From assembly GCA_937923795.1 (NCBI GenBank), contig CALDWI010000023.1:1-40743 (forward strand): DNA of 40,743 nt, written 5' to 3'. Each line of letters begins with the position of its first letter. Positions within the stretch are counted from its first letter, which is position 1. A program made the translations under genes and the position numbers. The notes under the pieces are model-generated. The model searched no databases. It saw only the letters and a list, made by a program, of their open reading frames with translations, and was not told the DNA's origin. This stretch comes from an uncultured Collinsella sp. (lineage in GTDB: Bacteria > Actinomycetota > Coriobacteriia > Coriobacteriales > Coriobacteriaceae). Shown here in pieces: positions 33,130-40,743 of this stretch.

Positions 33130-33167
33130 GGCGCTTTGCTGGTAATGTGTGTTGCCGGCAAAGCGCC
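33130..33167 (+). terminator. Hairpin after purB
   Basis: A 10-bp stem (33130-33139 with 33158-33167), with two further pairs inside after a one-base bulge, lies just after purB. No T-run follows, so it is at best a weak terminator. Confidence 0.4.
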
Positions 33168-33231
33168 TCGTTGCATTTAGGGAAAGACGGGGATAATAGT
33201 CGTCTCGAATAACATTCTGAGAGGGGATCGC

Positions 33232-33495
33232 ATGATTTCGTTTGATTACAAGCCTCAGGGCGTGTGTGCTCGCAATATTCACCTTGACCTTTCCGATGAC
33301 GGCAACAAGGTGATGGGCGTTGAATTTACCGGCGGCTGCGACGGCAATCTCAAGGCTATCTCCAAGCTGGTCGAGGGCGCTCCTGCCGATCGCGTAATCG
33401 AGGTTCTCGCCGGTAATACCTGCGGTATGAAAAAGACCTCCTGCGCCGACCAGCTTACACGCGCTATCGAGGCCGCTCGCGCCGAGATCGCCTAA
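33232..33495 (+). CDS. TSCPD-domain four-cysteine protein
   Basis: An 87-residue protein matching the small TSCPD family related to a C-terminal part of ribonucleotide reductases. Cysteines lie at residues 12, 36, 64 and 71, the last two in CGMKKTSCADQL, the family hallmark. The four cysteines suggest metal binding. The biological role of stand-alone members is not established. The stop codon overlaps the start of the next gene (TAATG), so the two are translationally coupled. Confidence 0.85.
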   Translation: MISFDYKPQGVCARNIHLDLSDDGNKVMGVEFTGGCDGNLKAISKLVEGAPADRVIEVLAGNTCGMKKTSCADQLTRAIEAARAEIA

Positions 33496-34706
33496 TGGGT
33501 ATCGCCGATCACATCAAGAACGGAATATCGCGTCGCGGCTTCGTACTCGGTGGGGCTGCCGCGGGCGCTGCCACGGTACTTGCCGGATGCTCGAAAAAAA
33601 CGGGCACCAGCGATGATGCCGCCGGCGAGCCGCAGGTTATCAAGGACGATTCCAAGATCATCTCGATTACGGATGAGTACGAGGCAGTCGACATCGATCT
33701 TGAGCCGGCGGCGTCGTGGACGCTGCCTCTGGGTACGCTGCTGTACTACTGCGACGGCGATTACGCCGCGGCGATGATGGCGCCCGCATCGGCGCTGCAC
33801 GCCAACACACTCGGTGTGCTCAACCTGGGTGATGGCTCGCTTACCACATTAATCGAGGATCCTATCGAGGGCACGGGATATGCATTCTACGATGTCCGTG
33901 CCGGCGACGGCGTATTCGCGTGGGTTGAGATGAACTTTGCCAATTCATCGTGGAAGCTCTACGCTCAAAATCTGTCGGGCGCTTCGCTCTCTGGCGACGT
34001 GGTTGAGCTCGATCGAGGTGGCAAGGACTATGATCCGCCCCTGTTTACGGCGTTCGGGTCATCGGTCATCTGGTATAAAATGCCCTCGGCAGGTGGCAAT
34101 AAAACGAGTAGCGATTCGTTTTGCTATCGTCGCTCGCTTGATGAATCCAAGGCCGAGACAATTTGGAAATCGACGGGTCGCTTTGCATCGGCCCCGCGCG
34201 CGAGCGACGGCATTTTGACCATCTCGCCGCGTGTCCGCAACGACGAGGGCGTCTACTACGGCATAACGGCAATCGATCTGACCGACGGCAACAACACCAA
34301 GCGTGCCCAGTTGGTCCTTCCTTCGTCAGTTTCGCCTTTCGAGGCCGTATATATGGGCGATACCTTCGTGTTTTCTATCGAGGCGGCCTATAGTGGCGTG
34401 GGCAGCCTGGGCAATATGGGCACGTATATCGGTAATGAGGGAGGGCCGTACCTCTTCCTGTCACGCGAGCCGCTCGCATGTGCGGCTGGCAAGAAGAATA
34501 AATACCTTGTTAAGGTACAGGCGTCGCATTTCCTGATCGACACCTCTGCCAAGACCTATGGCTCGCTGCTGTCGCCCGACCGCGCTTTGGAGTATGGCGA
34601 TTATCCAGCTACGGCGGGAAAATCGGACTCATTCCTTACGTACGCCACGGTGCGCAACAGCCAGGGTATACCAGAGACGGTCACTGCACGCCTATTCTCT
34701 CTTTAA
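33495..34706 (+). CDS. Tat-exported lipoprotein, possible beta-propeller
   Basis: A 403-residue predicted lipoprotein. The N terminus has a twin-arginine motif (SRRGFVLGG, Arg13-Arg14) followed by a hydrophobic stretch and a lipobox LAGC with Cys32, so it should be exported folded by Tat and lipid-anchored. The rest is rich in beta-strand-like repeats with aromatic and glycine turns, compatible with a beta-propeller, but no family is recognised. It is coupled to the TSCPD gene and lies upstream of a two-component system. The hairpin 34766-34804 follows it. Ligand and function are unknown. Confidence 0.72.
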   Translation: MGIADHIKNGISRRGFVLGGAAAGAATVLAGCSKKTGTSDDAAGEPQVIKDDSKIISITDEYEAVDIDLEPAASWTLPLGTLLYYCDGDYAAAMMAPASALHANTLGVLNLGDGSLTTLIEDPIEGTGYAFYDVRAGDGVFAWVEMNFANSSWKLYAQNLSGASLSGDVVELDRGGKDYDPPLFTAFGSSVIWYKMPSAGGNKTSSDSFCYRRSLDESKAETIWKSTGRFASAPRASDGILTISPRVRNDEGVYYGITAIDLTDGNNTKRAQLVLPSSVSPFEAVYMGDTFVFSIEAAYSGVGSLGNMGTYIGNEGGPYLFLSREPLACAAGKKNKYLVKVQASHFLIDTSAKTYGSLLSPDRALEYGDYPATAGKSDSFLTYATVRNSQGIPETVTARLFSL

Positions 34707-34765
34707 GCTTAGAGGGGTTAAAAGGGCGCCAACAGGGGAATAAACGCGTTGTAATTGTGAGTACC

Positions 34766-34804
34766 GCCCGCCGAGCCGCCGCGTCATAGCGGCATCTGGC
34801 GGGC
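34766..34804. other. GC-rich hairpin before the response regulator
   Basis: Seven outer pairs (34766-34772 with 34798-34804) and five inner pairs (34775-34779 with 34789-34793) form an interrupted stem. No T-run follows on either strand. It may end the lipoprotein transcript in a factor-dependent way. Confidence 0.4.
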
Positions 34805-34859
34805 TCAGGTGCGTTAAAATGGGCTTGTTCTTAGCTAATTGAGACAGGGGGGCCGTGTT

Positions 34860-35582
34860 ATGGCTTCAGATGCAAAAAAGATTCTGCTGGTCGAGGATGA
34901 GAAGGCAATCCGTGACGCCGTCGCTGCCTATCTCGAGCGCGAAGGCTACTGGGTTGTGGGCGTCGGCGACGGCCAGTCCGCGATCGAGGAGTTCGAGAAG
35001 CATCAGTTCGACCTGGTCGTGCTCGACCTTATGCTCCCCAAGATCCCCGGCGAGCGCGTTTGCCGCACCATTCGCGATACCTCGGATGTCCCCATCATCA
35101 TGCTGACGGCTAAGGGCGAGATCGAGGACCGTATTATCGGTCTTGAGCTCGGCGCCGACGACTATCTGATTAAGCCGTTCTCGCCGCGCGAGCTCGTCGC
35201 TCGCGTTCGCGCTCTGTTCCGCCGTGCCCATCAGGCCGACGAGCCCGCCGTCGAGGTACTCGACTTCGGCGATCTGGTCATCGATATCTCGGGCCACAAG
35301 ATCTTGGTCGAGGGCAAGGAAGTCGATCTGACGGCTTCCGAGTTCAAGCTGCTCACCACGCTTGCCCGCCATCCCGGCCGTGTGTATAACCGCATGGAGC
35401 TGGTCGAGAAAGTGCTCGGGTATGACTTTGAGGGCTATGAGCGCACCATCGATAGCCACGTGAAGAATCTTCGCGCCAAGCTGGGCGATGATCCCAAGAA
35501 GCCCAAGTGGCTCTACACCGTCCATGGTGTCGGCTATCGCTTCGAGGCTCCGGCCAAGACCGATAAGTCGGACGAGAAATAG
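34860..35582 (+). CDS. OmpR-family response regulator
   Basis: A 240-residue DNA-binding response regulator. The receiver domain has the acidic pair VEDE (12-13), the phosphoacceptor Asp56 in LVVLDLMLP, and the conserved lysine in LIKPFSPRE. A winged-helix DNA-binding domain follows, ending VHGVGYRFEAP. The start is ATG 34860 behind AGGGGGG; an in-frame TTG seven codons upstream would overlap that site. The next gene, 11 bp downstream, is its kinase. Confidence 0.94.
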   Translation: MASDAKKILLVEDEKAIRDAVAAYLEREGYWVVGVGDGQSAIEEFEKHQFDLVVLDLMLPKIPGERVCRTIRDTSDVPIIMLTAKGEIEDRIIGLELGADDYLIKPFSPRELVARVRALFRRAHQADEPAVEVLDFGDLVIDISGHKILVEGKEVDLTASEFKLLTTLARHPGRVYNRMELVEKVLGYDFEGYERTIDSHVKNLRAKLGDDPKKPKWLYTVHGVGYRFEAPAKTDKSDEK

Positions 35583-35593
35583 GGAAATCACAT

Positions 35594-37159
35594 ATGACAC
35601 CTGCGCGCTTTGAAATCGGACAAAAGCACAAGCAGGAGAGCGAGGCGGGTTCCAAGGCTAGTTGGAACACGCCTCGTTCCGATTCACGGCCAACGATGAG
35701 CTATCCCTCGCGCATGGCACTTGCTTTTGCTCTGACATCGCTCATGACAGTATTGGTGCTGGTGGGCGTTGTCTCTGTTGTGTGGGGCACGGTCTTTTCG
35801 GATTACACACGCTCCAATATCGTCGAAATCGCAAATTCCGCTGCCGAGAAGTTGGCGACCTCATATGAGGAAAACGGCTCTTGGACCGCGGGAGAACTGC
35901 GCACGGTCGCAACGTCGAGTTTGGTTTCCGACGATCTGGGCATGCAGGTCGTCAATAAAAAGGGCGTGATCGTTTATGACGATTCCTGGCCCTCGGCAAG
36001 CGCCACCGCCGATGTACGCGAAAACCAGGCTACGACCGACGACACGAGCGGCAAGAGGGCATCGCATAGCCCGGTCTCGTCTGCTCCAACCGACTCCGAT
36101 AGCGTTGCTAACGTCGAGATTGTAACGTCTTCTGGCGAGCATGTCGGACAGGTAAAGCTGTGGGCCATCGGCTCCGACGCTCTGCTCACCAAGGCGGACT
36201 CTGCGTTTAGGGAGAAGACCTTTAACGCCATGGCCCTCGCCGCGGTTGTTGCAATCTGCATTTCGGTCGTTATCGGATCGCTCGTGTCGCGCATGCTCAC
36301 CAAGCCGATTCATCGCATCACCAGTACCGCAAAGCAAATTCGTGACGGCGACCTGTCGGCTCGCACGGGACTGCGCGGTGATGACGAGATCGATCAGCTG
36401 GGTGAGACCTTCGATGAGATGGCCACTTCGCTCGAGAAGGATATGAAACACGAGAAGCGCCTGACCTCAGACGTTGCACATGAGCTTCGCACGCCGCTTA
36501 TGGCCATGCTCGCAACGGTCGAGGCCATGCAGGATGGCGTGTATCCCACCGACGATGAGCATTTGGAGACCGTTGCTTCCGAGACGCGCCGCCTGGCTCG
36601 TCTGGTGCAGCAGATGCTCGACCTGTCGCGCATGGAAAACAGCACGGCTCCGCTCAACCTTGAGCCGGTGGACATGGTTCCTTTCGTGCGTTCCATCGTT
36701 AATGCCCAGGAGCGCCTGTTTGTCGACCGCGATCTGCGCCTGCGTTTTGCGGACGAGACCCAGGGTCACGACGATGTCGTCGAGGCCGATCCTGACATGA
36801 TCACGCAATGTGTTATCAACCTCATGAGCAACGCCATGCGCTACACCCCCGAGGGCGGTTGGGTCGTGGTGTCGGTGCTCAGTGACCGCAAGCACGTCAG
36901 CATTGCCGTTTCTGATACCGGCATCGGTATTGCCAAGGACGATCTGTCGCGCATCTTCGGGCGGTTTTGGCGCGCCGATGCCAGCCGCGCCCGCGAAGCT
37001 GGCGGCCTGGGCGTTGGCCTCGCCGTGACCAAGCAGATCGTCGAGCGTCACCATGGCTACATATCCGTGGAGTCGGAGCTTGGAAAGGGTACGACTTTTA
37101 CAATTCATCTGCCCCGCGAGCACACGGCAGACGCGGCATCTACTACAATGGAGCACTAG
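35594..37159 (+). CDS. Sensor histidine kinase with HAMP domain
   Basis: A 521-residue membrane kinase, partner of the preceding regulator. After a charged 40-residue N terminus come a membrane segment (about 41-66), an extracytoplasmic sensor region (67-205) with a Ser/Thr-rich stretch, a second membrane segment (about 211-235) and a HAMP domain (about 236-285). The phosphoacceptor His296 lies in SDVAHELRTPL, and the ATPase domain has the N-box NLMSNAMRY, DTGIGI, and GGLGVGLAV. All catalytic motifs are intact. The general form is like BaeS or VicK kinases; the signal is unknown. Confidence 0.93.
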   Translation: MTPARFEIGQKHKQESEAGSKASWNTPRSDSRPTMSYPSRMALAFALTSLMTVLVLVGVVSVVWGTVFSDYTRSNIVEIANSAAEKLATSYEENGSWTAGELRTVATSSLVSDDLGMQVVNKKGVIVYDDSWPSASATADVRENQATTDDTSGKRASHSPVSSAPTDSDSVANVEIVTSSGEHVGQVKLWAIGSDALLTKADSAFREKTFNAMALAAVVAICISVVIGSLVSRMLTKPIHRITSTAKQIRDGDLSARTGLRGDDEIDQLGETFDEMATSLEKDMKHEKRLTSDVAHELRTPLMAMLATVEAMQDGVYPTDDEHLETVASETRRLARLVQQMLDLSRMENSTAPLNLEPVDMVPFVRSIVNAQERLFVDRDLRLRFADETQGHDDVVEADPDMITQCVINLMSNAMRYTPEGGWVVVSVLSDRKHVSIAVSDTGIGIAKDDLSRIFGRFWRADASRAREAGGLGVGLAVTKQIVERHHGYISVESELGKGTTFTIHLPREHTADAASTTMEH

Positions 37160-37217
37160 CTTTTCGCTATTCGGTGAAGGAGGGGCCGCGTCCCTGCCGC
37201 TCCGAGTTTGCGAAAAC

Positions 37218-37239
37218 ATGCGGGAAAGAACCCGCATTT
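37218..37239 (+). terminator. Weak hairpin before purC
   Basis: A 7-bp stem (37218-37224 with 37231-37237) with a 6-nt loop is followed by only a few Ts. It might weakly end the kinase transcript or act in the purC leader. Confidence 0.35.
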
Positions 37240-37268
37240 CTGTCGTATTTAGGTAAGGAGTGACTCAC

Positions 37269-38156
37269 GTGACAACGATGGAGCGTCGTCCGGATTCCCG
37301 TGGCAAGGTTCGTGATATTTACGATGCCGGTGAAAACCTGCTGATGGTCGCCACCGACCGCATTTCTGCGTTCGACTTCATTCTTCCCGACGAGATTCCG
37401 TTTAAGGGAGAGGTGCTCAATCGCATCTCGGCATTCTGGTTCGATAAGTTTGCCGACATCGTCCCCAACCATCTCGTTTCCATCGACCCGGCGGATTTCC
37501 CCGAGGAGTTTGCTGAGTATCGTGACTACCTCGCTGGCCGCGCCATGCTGGTTAAGAAGGCCCAGACGATTCCTATCGAGTGCATCGTCCGCGGCTATCT
37601 GACCGGTTCGGGCAAGAAGACCTACGACGAGAACGGCACCGTCTGCGGCATCCAGCTGCCTGAGGGCCTGACCGAGGCTTCCAAGCTTCCCGAGCCGTTG
37701 TTCACGCCGTCCACGAAGGCCGAGATCGGTGACCACGACGAGAACATCTCGTTCGAGCGTTGCTGCGAGATCGTGGGCGAGGACATCGCCACGCAGATTC
37801 GTGACCTTTCCCTCAAGATCTACAAGGCCGCTGCCGAGTACGCCGCGACCCGTGGCATCATCATTGCCGACACCAAGTTCGAGTTTGGTGTTATTGATGG
37901 CAAGGTCACGCTGATCGACGAGTGCCTCACGCCCGACTCCAGCCGTTTCTGGCCTGCTGCCAGCTACGAGGAGGGCAAGATCCAGCCTAGCTACGACAAG
38001 CAATTCGTCCGCAATTGGCTCAAGGCCAACTGGGATATGACGGGGGAGACCCCGCACCTGCCCGCCGAGGTCATCGATGGCACGTCCGAGCGCTATCGCG
38101 AGGCCTTCCAGATCATCACCGGCTCCCAGTTCACAAGCATGAAGGAGAACGCATAA
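37269..38156 (+). CDS. purC: SAICAR synthase
   Basis: PurC joins CAIR and aspartate with ATP to form SAICAR in purine synthesis; its product is a substrate of PurB. The start is GTG 37269 (295 residues), eight bases after AAGGAG; a GTG at 37260 overlaps that site. The nucleotide-binding start GKVRDIYDAGENLLMVATDR and DRISAFDFILPDEIPFKG are family hallmarks, as are IECIVRGYLTGSGKKTY and DTKFEFG. The length is that of the longer, yeast-like bacterial form. A two-helix membrane protein gene follows directly. Confidence 0.96.
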   Translation: MTTMERRPDSRGKVRDIYDAGENLLMVATDRISAFDFILPDEIPFKGEVLNRISAFWFDKFADIVPNHLVSIDPADFPEEFAEYRDYLAGRAMLVKKAQTIPIECIVRGYLTGSGKKTYDENGTVCGIQLPEGLTEASKLPEPLFTPSTKAEIGDHDENISFERCCEIVGEDIATQIRDLSLKIYKAAAEYAATRGIIIADTKFEFGVIDGKVTLIDECLTPDSSRFWPAASYEEGKIQPSYDKQFVRNWLKANWDMTGETPHLPAEVIDGTSERYREAFQIITGSQFTSMKENA

Positions 38157-38732
38157 GTGAGTACCCGTAGCGCCACGAACAAGCGCACGCAATCCCACGA
38201 AGTTACCGGGGTTGCGCGCAAGTCTGCCGCATCTGCTAAGCCCGCCCGCCAAGCAGCGAGCTCCGTTCGCGTCGTGCCGGCTTCGTCTAAGGCACGCCGC
38301 AAAGAGCTCGAGAAGGGCGAGAACCTCGAGGGCCTCTCTAAAGAGGAGAAGCGCGCCCGCAAGGCTAAGCAGCGCGCCAAGGAGGACCGCATCTATACGG
38401 TGTCGAATATCCTCCTCAAGCAGGACGAGGACTACACCAAGCGCCGTCGCATCTGGTGGATTGTGCTCGCCATTGGCATGGTGCTCGTCGTGGCAATTTG
38501 GGCCTCGCTGTACTTCGCTCCCGCTGGCATGGTGTCCAGCCCTGTCCAGATGGTCGGCATCGTTTTGTCCTATGTCATCATCCTAGGTGACTTTATCTAC
38601 GACTTCGCTCGTATTCGTCCCTTGCGCAACATGTACCGCGCGCAGGCCGAGGGCATGTCCGAGAACAAGCTCAACGCTCTTATCGAGCGCGCAGCTGCCG
38701 AGGAGGACAAGAAGGACTCCAAGAAGAAGTAG
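38157..38732 (+). CDS. Two-helix membrane protein of unknown function
   Basis: A 191-residue protein whose GTG start (38157) directly follows the purC stop codon; the AAGGAG near the end of purC serves as its ribosome site. The first 95 residues are strongly basic, with Lys/Arg/Ala-rich helical runs. Two membrane segments follow (about 100-122 and 131-152), then a charged tail ending KKDSKKK. No family is recognised. The topology suggests both ends in the cytoplasm, and the basic N terminus could bind nucleic acid or acidic lipids. It ends at a terminator, so it belongs to the purC transcript. Confidence 0.65.
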   Translation: MSTRSATNKRTQSHEVTGVARKSAASAKPARQAASSVRVVPASSKARRKELEKGENLEGLSKEEKRARKAKQRAKEDRIYTVSNILLKQDEDYTKRRRIWWIVLAIGMVLVVAIWASLYFAPAGMVSSPVQMVGIVLSYVIILGDFIYDFARIRPLRNMYRAQAEGMSENKLNALIERAAAEEDKKDSKKK

Positions 38733-38762
38733 CGTTTGCATACATACTTATCGCTAAGATAT

Positions 38763-38793
38763 AAGGCGCGTCGTTTTTGCGGCGCGCCTTTTT
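38763..38793 (+). terminator. Terminator of the purC operon
   Basis: An 11-pair stem (38763-38773 with 38780-38790, including one G-T) is closed by a T-rich loop and followed by TTTTT overlapping the end of the stem. Confidence 0.88.
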
Positions 38794-38821
38794 ACTGTTC
38801 TATAGATAGATGGAGTGGCAC

Positions 38822-40102
38822 ATGATTCGAGCTGCCCTGACGGTCGAAGAGGCCCTGGAGGGTATGAAGTCCCTGGAGCCCAAGATTAAAAACTATGCGC
38901 GCCTGGTTGTCCGCAAGGGCGTAAACGTTAAGCCCGGCCAGGAAGTCGTCGTTCAGTCTCCGGTTGAGTGCGCGCCGTTTGCGCGCGTGGTGGTCGCGGA
39001 GGCCTATGCTGCCGGCGCCGGCCACGTGACGGTCATCTGGGCCGATGATGCCGTGACGAGGCTCACGTACGAGCATGTCGAGAAAAGCTATTTTGAGCAG
39101 ACGCCCGAGTGGAAGCGCCTGCAGCTGGATTCCCTGGCCCAGGACGGTGCCTGCTTTATCTTTATCGAGGGTGCGGACCCCGCCGCCCTTAAGGGCATCG
39201 ATCCCGCTAAGCCCGCTGCAGCTTCTAAGGCAAAGAACACGCAGTGCAAAGTTTTCCGCCGTGGACTGGATTACAACATCAATCCGTGGTGCATCGCCGG
39301 CGCTCCGGTCGTGGCTTGGGCGCGCGAGGTGTTCCCGGGAGACGCCGATGAGGTTGCAATCTATAAGCTGTGGAATGCGATTCTGCACACCGCTCGCGCC
39401 GATGGCCAGGACCCAGAGAGCGACTGGGAGCTCCATGACGCCGCATTCGAAAAGAACCTGCGTTTCCTGAACGGCAATCGTTTCGACTGCCTGCATTACA
39501 CCGCGGCAAATGGAACCGATCTGACGATTGGCATGACGAAGGGTCACGAGTGGGCCGGCGGCAAGGGCAAGACGCCCGATGGGCACCCCTTCTTCCCCAA
39601 CATTCCCACCGAGGAAGTCTTCACTTCGCCCGATCGCATGCGCGCCGACGGTATCGTGTACTCGGCCATGCCGCTCATCCACCACGGCAATAAAGTCGAC
39701 GATTTTTGGATTAAGTTCGAGGGCGGCCGCGTGGTGGACTACGACGCCCGCGTGGGCAAGGCAACGCTCGCAAGTATCATCGATACTGACGAGGGCGCTG
39801 CTCACCTGGGAGAGGTCGCGCTCATTTCCAAGAACACGCCGATCCGCGAAAGTGGTGTTCTGTTCTACGATACGCTCTATGACGAGAACGCTAGCTGCCA
39901 TCTCGCGCTAGGTGTCGGTTTCCCCGAATGCATCGAGGGTGGGTATGACATGTCCAAGGAGGAGCTTCTGGAGCATGGCGTTAACGTCTCGAGCACGCAC
40001 GTCGATTTTATGATCGGCACGGACGACATCGATATTGTGGGCATTACGCCTGATGGACGTGAAGTTGTGATTTTCCAGAACGGCCAATGGAGTTGGGAAT
40101 AG
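38822..40102 (+). CDS. M29-family aminopeptidase
   Basis: A 426-residue metallo-aminopeptidase of the M29 family (AmpS/PepS type), cytosolic enzymes that remove N-terminal residues. The start is ATG 38822, with GGAG six bases upstream; an ATG four codons earlier overlaps it. The metal-binding pattern is visible: NIPTEEVFTSPD (two glutamates), a later HLGEVALI, the tyrosine-aspartate stretch YDTLYDENASCHLALG, and THVDFMIG. The length is typical. It stands alone between the purC terminator and tRNA-Lys. Confidence 0.92.
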   Translation: MIRAALTVEEALEGMKSLEPKIKNYARLVVRKGVNVKPGQEVVVQSPVECAPFARVVVAEAYAAGAGHVTVIWADDAVTRLTYEHVEKSYFEQTPEWKRLQLDSLAQDGACFIFIEGADPAALKGIDPAKPAAASKAKNTQCKVFRRGLDYNINPWCIAGAPVVAWAREVFPGDADEVAIYKLWNAILHTARADGQDPESDWELHDAAFEKNLRFLNGNRFDCLHYTAANGTDLTIGMTKGHEWAGGKGKTPDGHPFFPNIPTEEVFTSPDRMRADGIVYSAMPLIHHGNKVDDFWIKFEGGRVVDYDARVGKATLASIIDTDEGAAHLGEVALISKNTPIRESGVLFYDTLYDENASCHLALGVGFPECIEGGYDMSKEELLEHGVNVSSTHVDFMIGTDDIDIVGITPDGREVVIFQNGQWSWE

Positions 40103-40121
40103 TCCCAGACCGTGGTACAAT
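40093..40121 (+). promoter_or_regulatory. tRNA-Lys promoter
   Basis: TTGGGA (40093-40098) and TACAAT (40116-40121) are separated by 17 bp. The promoter overlaps the end of the aminopeptidase gene, and the tRNA starts ten bases downstream. Confidence 0.65.
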
Positions 40122-40130
40122 GCCACCCGC

Positions 40131-40203
40131 GGGCCGTTAGCTCAGCTGGCAGAGCAGGGGACTTTTAATCCCAAGGTCCAGGGTTCGAACCCCTGACGGC
40201 CCA
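40131..40203 (+). tRNA. tRNA-Lys (TTT)
   Basis: A full cloverleaf with acceptor GGGCCGT/ACGGCCC, discriminator A and anticodon loop CTTTTAA, giving anticodon TTT. CCA is not encoded (CCC follows). Its 3' part and the following terminator are duplicated 179 bp downstream. Confidence 0.95.
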
Positions 40204-40456
40204 CCCAAAGATTGTTGAGACGGTCAACTTCGGTTGGCCGTCTTTTTTGTCGCCCTTTCATGGGTTCGAACCCGTCGGGGCGCGGAGCTGAGTAAACGCG
40301 TGAGCGTTTGCCAGCGCAGCGCGCAAGGCGCGAAAGCGCCGCAGCGGCCGCCTGCGAAGCAGGCTGAACCCCTGACGGCCCACCCAAAGATTGTTGAGAC
40401 GGTCAACTCCGGTTGGTCGCTTTTTTGTTGCCGGTGCACGGGTTCGAACCCGTATC
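40187..40456. repeat. tRNA-Lys-linked hairpin cassette with duplicated tRNA 3' end
   Basis: The tRNA 3' end plus terminator start (40187-40229) recurs perfectly over 43 bp at 40366-40408, period 179, and remains similar through the T-run and a GGGTTCGAACCCGT palindrome (near 40262 and 40439). The insert between the copies holds three hairpins: 40294-40309 with a GTGA loop, 40327-40340 with a GAAA loop, and 40350-40364 with a GAA loop. The layout parallels that after tRNA-Gly. No convincing protein is coded. Confidence 0.72.
40219..40248 (+). terminator. tRNA-Lys terminator
   Basis: A 10-bp stem (40219-40228 with 40233-40242, one G-T) is capped by the very stable C(TTCG)G tetraloop and followed by six Ts. 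A decayed copy lies at 40398-40426. Confidence 0.92.
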
Positions 40457-40562
40457 TAGCTATATATAAGAACGCTTGGCGAACAAAACCCGCCTTTTAC
40501 CGATGGGAAACAAATAACTGATGCCTTTGGAGTAAAGTAGCGCTCCAGAGATGACCGATGTC

Positions 40563-40743
40563 TCAATACACATAAAACAGCTGGTCATCGCCAATATCAG
40601 AAGCCAATGCTTCAGTTTTAACCTCAGTGATGCGACTGAGGGACCTATTCATTTGTGAACAAAATATGGAGTGCGCGATTCCCGCCCACGGGGCCCCTCC
40701 GGTCTGGCAATATATCTCCTTGCCGCGCGGCCCGGTGGAACCG
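40563..40743 (-). CDS. Possible 3' end of a gene running off the window
   Basis: The minus strand is open from the right edge to the TGA at 40563-40565, giving at least 59 residues that end DIGDDQLFYVY. I do not recognise the family. The frame contains tryptophan, cysteines and a charged tail that could be real, but it may be chance. The region 40457-40562 shows no recognisable feature. Confidence 0.25.
   Translation of the reverse strand, partial: GSTGPRGKEIYCQTGGAPWAGIAHSIFCSQMNRSLSRITEVKTEALASDIGDDQLFYVY

Noticed and set aside
37160..37268. Purine riboswitch before purC
   Set aside because: Only one short hairpin is visible and no purine aptamer core was recognised.
40142..40521. Small genes in the tRNA-Lys cassette
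   Set aside because: They are translations of the tRNA, terminator and hairpins on both strands, with no ribosome site or recognisable fold.

Overview
The window is the chromosomal replication-origin region of a high-GC, Gram-positive actinobacterium. The gene order, the gene families (four-Cys TSCPD protein, WYL pair, exonuclease-DinG fusion, LPXTG thioester adhesin) and the actinobacterial type of parS site fit a gut Coriobacteriia, most likely Collinsella. The genus is an inference; no 16S sequence is present.

Left arm (1-11337, minus strand). Read from oriC outwards, the order is an uncharacterised GHKL-ATPase/winged-helix gene, dnaA, dnaN, recF, a DUF721/DciA-like gene, gyrB and gyrA. 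Origin signals lie on both sides of the GHKL-dnaA pair: clusters of a variant DnaA box (TTTTCAACA type) at 8066-8229 and 11351-11483, and a run of five DnaA-trio-like triplets (8039-8053) between dnaA and dnaN. GyrA carries Phe at the position equivalent to E. coli Ser83, a classic quinolone-resistance substitution.

Right arm, core part (11338-16750, plus strand). rpmH, rnpA, yidD, yidC and jag/khpB form the usual ribosomal protein/RNase P/insertase cluster and end at a strong terminator. rsmG, parA, parB and a small membrane-protein gene follow. Three perfect parS sites stand at an exact 39-bp period between rsmG and parA; degenerate copies lie inside dnaA and next to rlmN.

Middle (16751-31255). 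rlmN (minus), ddl and an exonuclease-DinG helicase (plus) are followed by two overlapping WYL regulators (minus). Next come a large membrane protein with a split and degenerate M28 peptidase fold (plus), a one-helix small protein (plus), and a 1143-residue sortase-anchored thioester/Cna-B adhesin (minus).

Right end (31256-40743). tRNA-Gly(CCC), purB, a TSCPD protein, a Tat lipoprotein, an OmpR-family regulator with its histidine kinase, purC, a two-helix membrane protein, an M29 aminopeptidase and tRNA-Lys(TTT). Both tRNA genes are followed by duplicated tRNA 3' ends that flank short GC-rich cassettes built from small hairpins with GNRA or GAA loops. These two tRNA-linked cassettes are the strongest candidates here for an undescribed element.

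All calls come from reading motifs by eye. No alignment, database or folding search was run.
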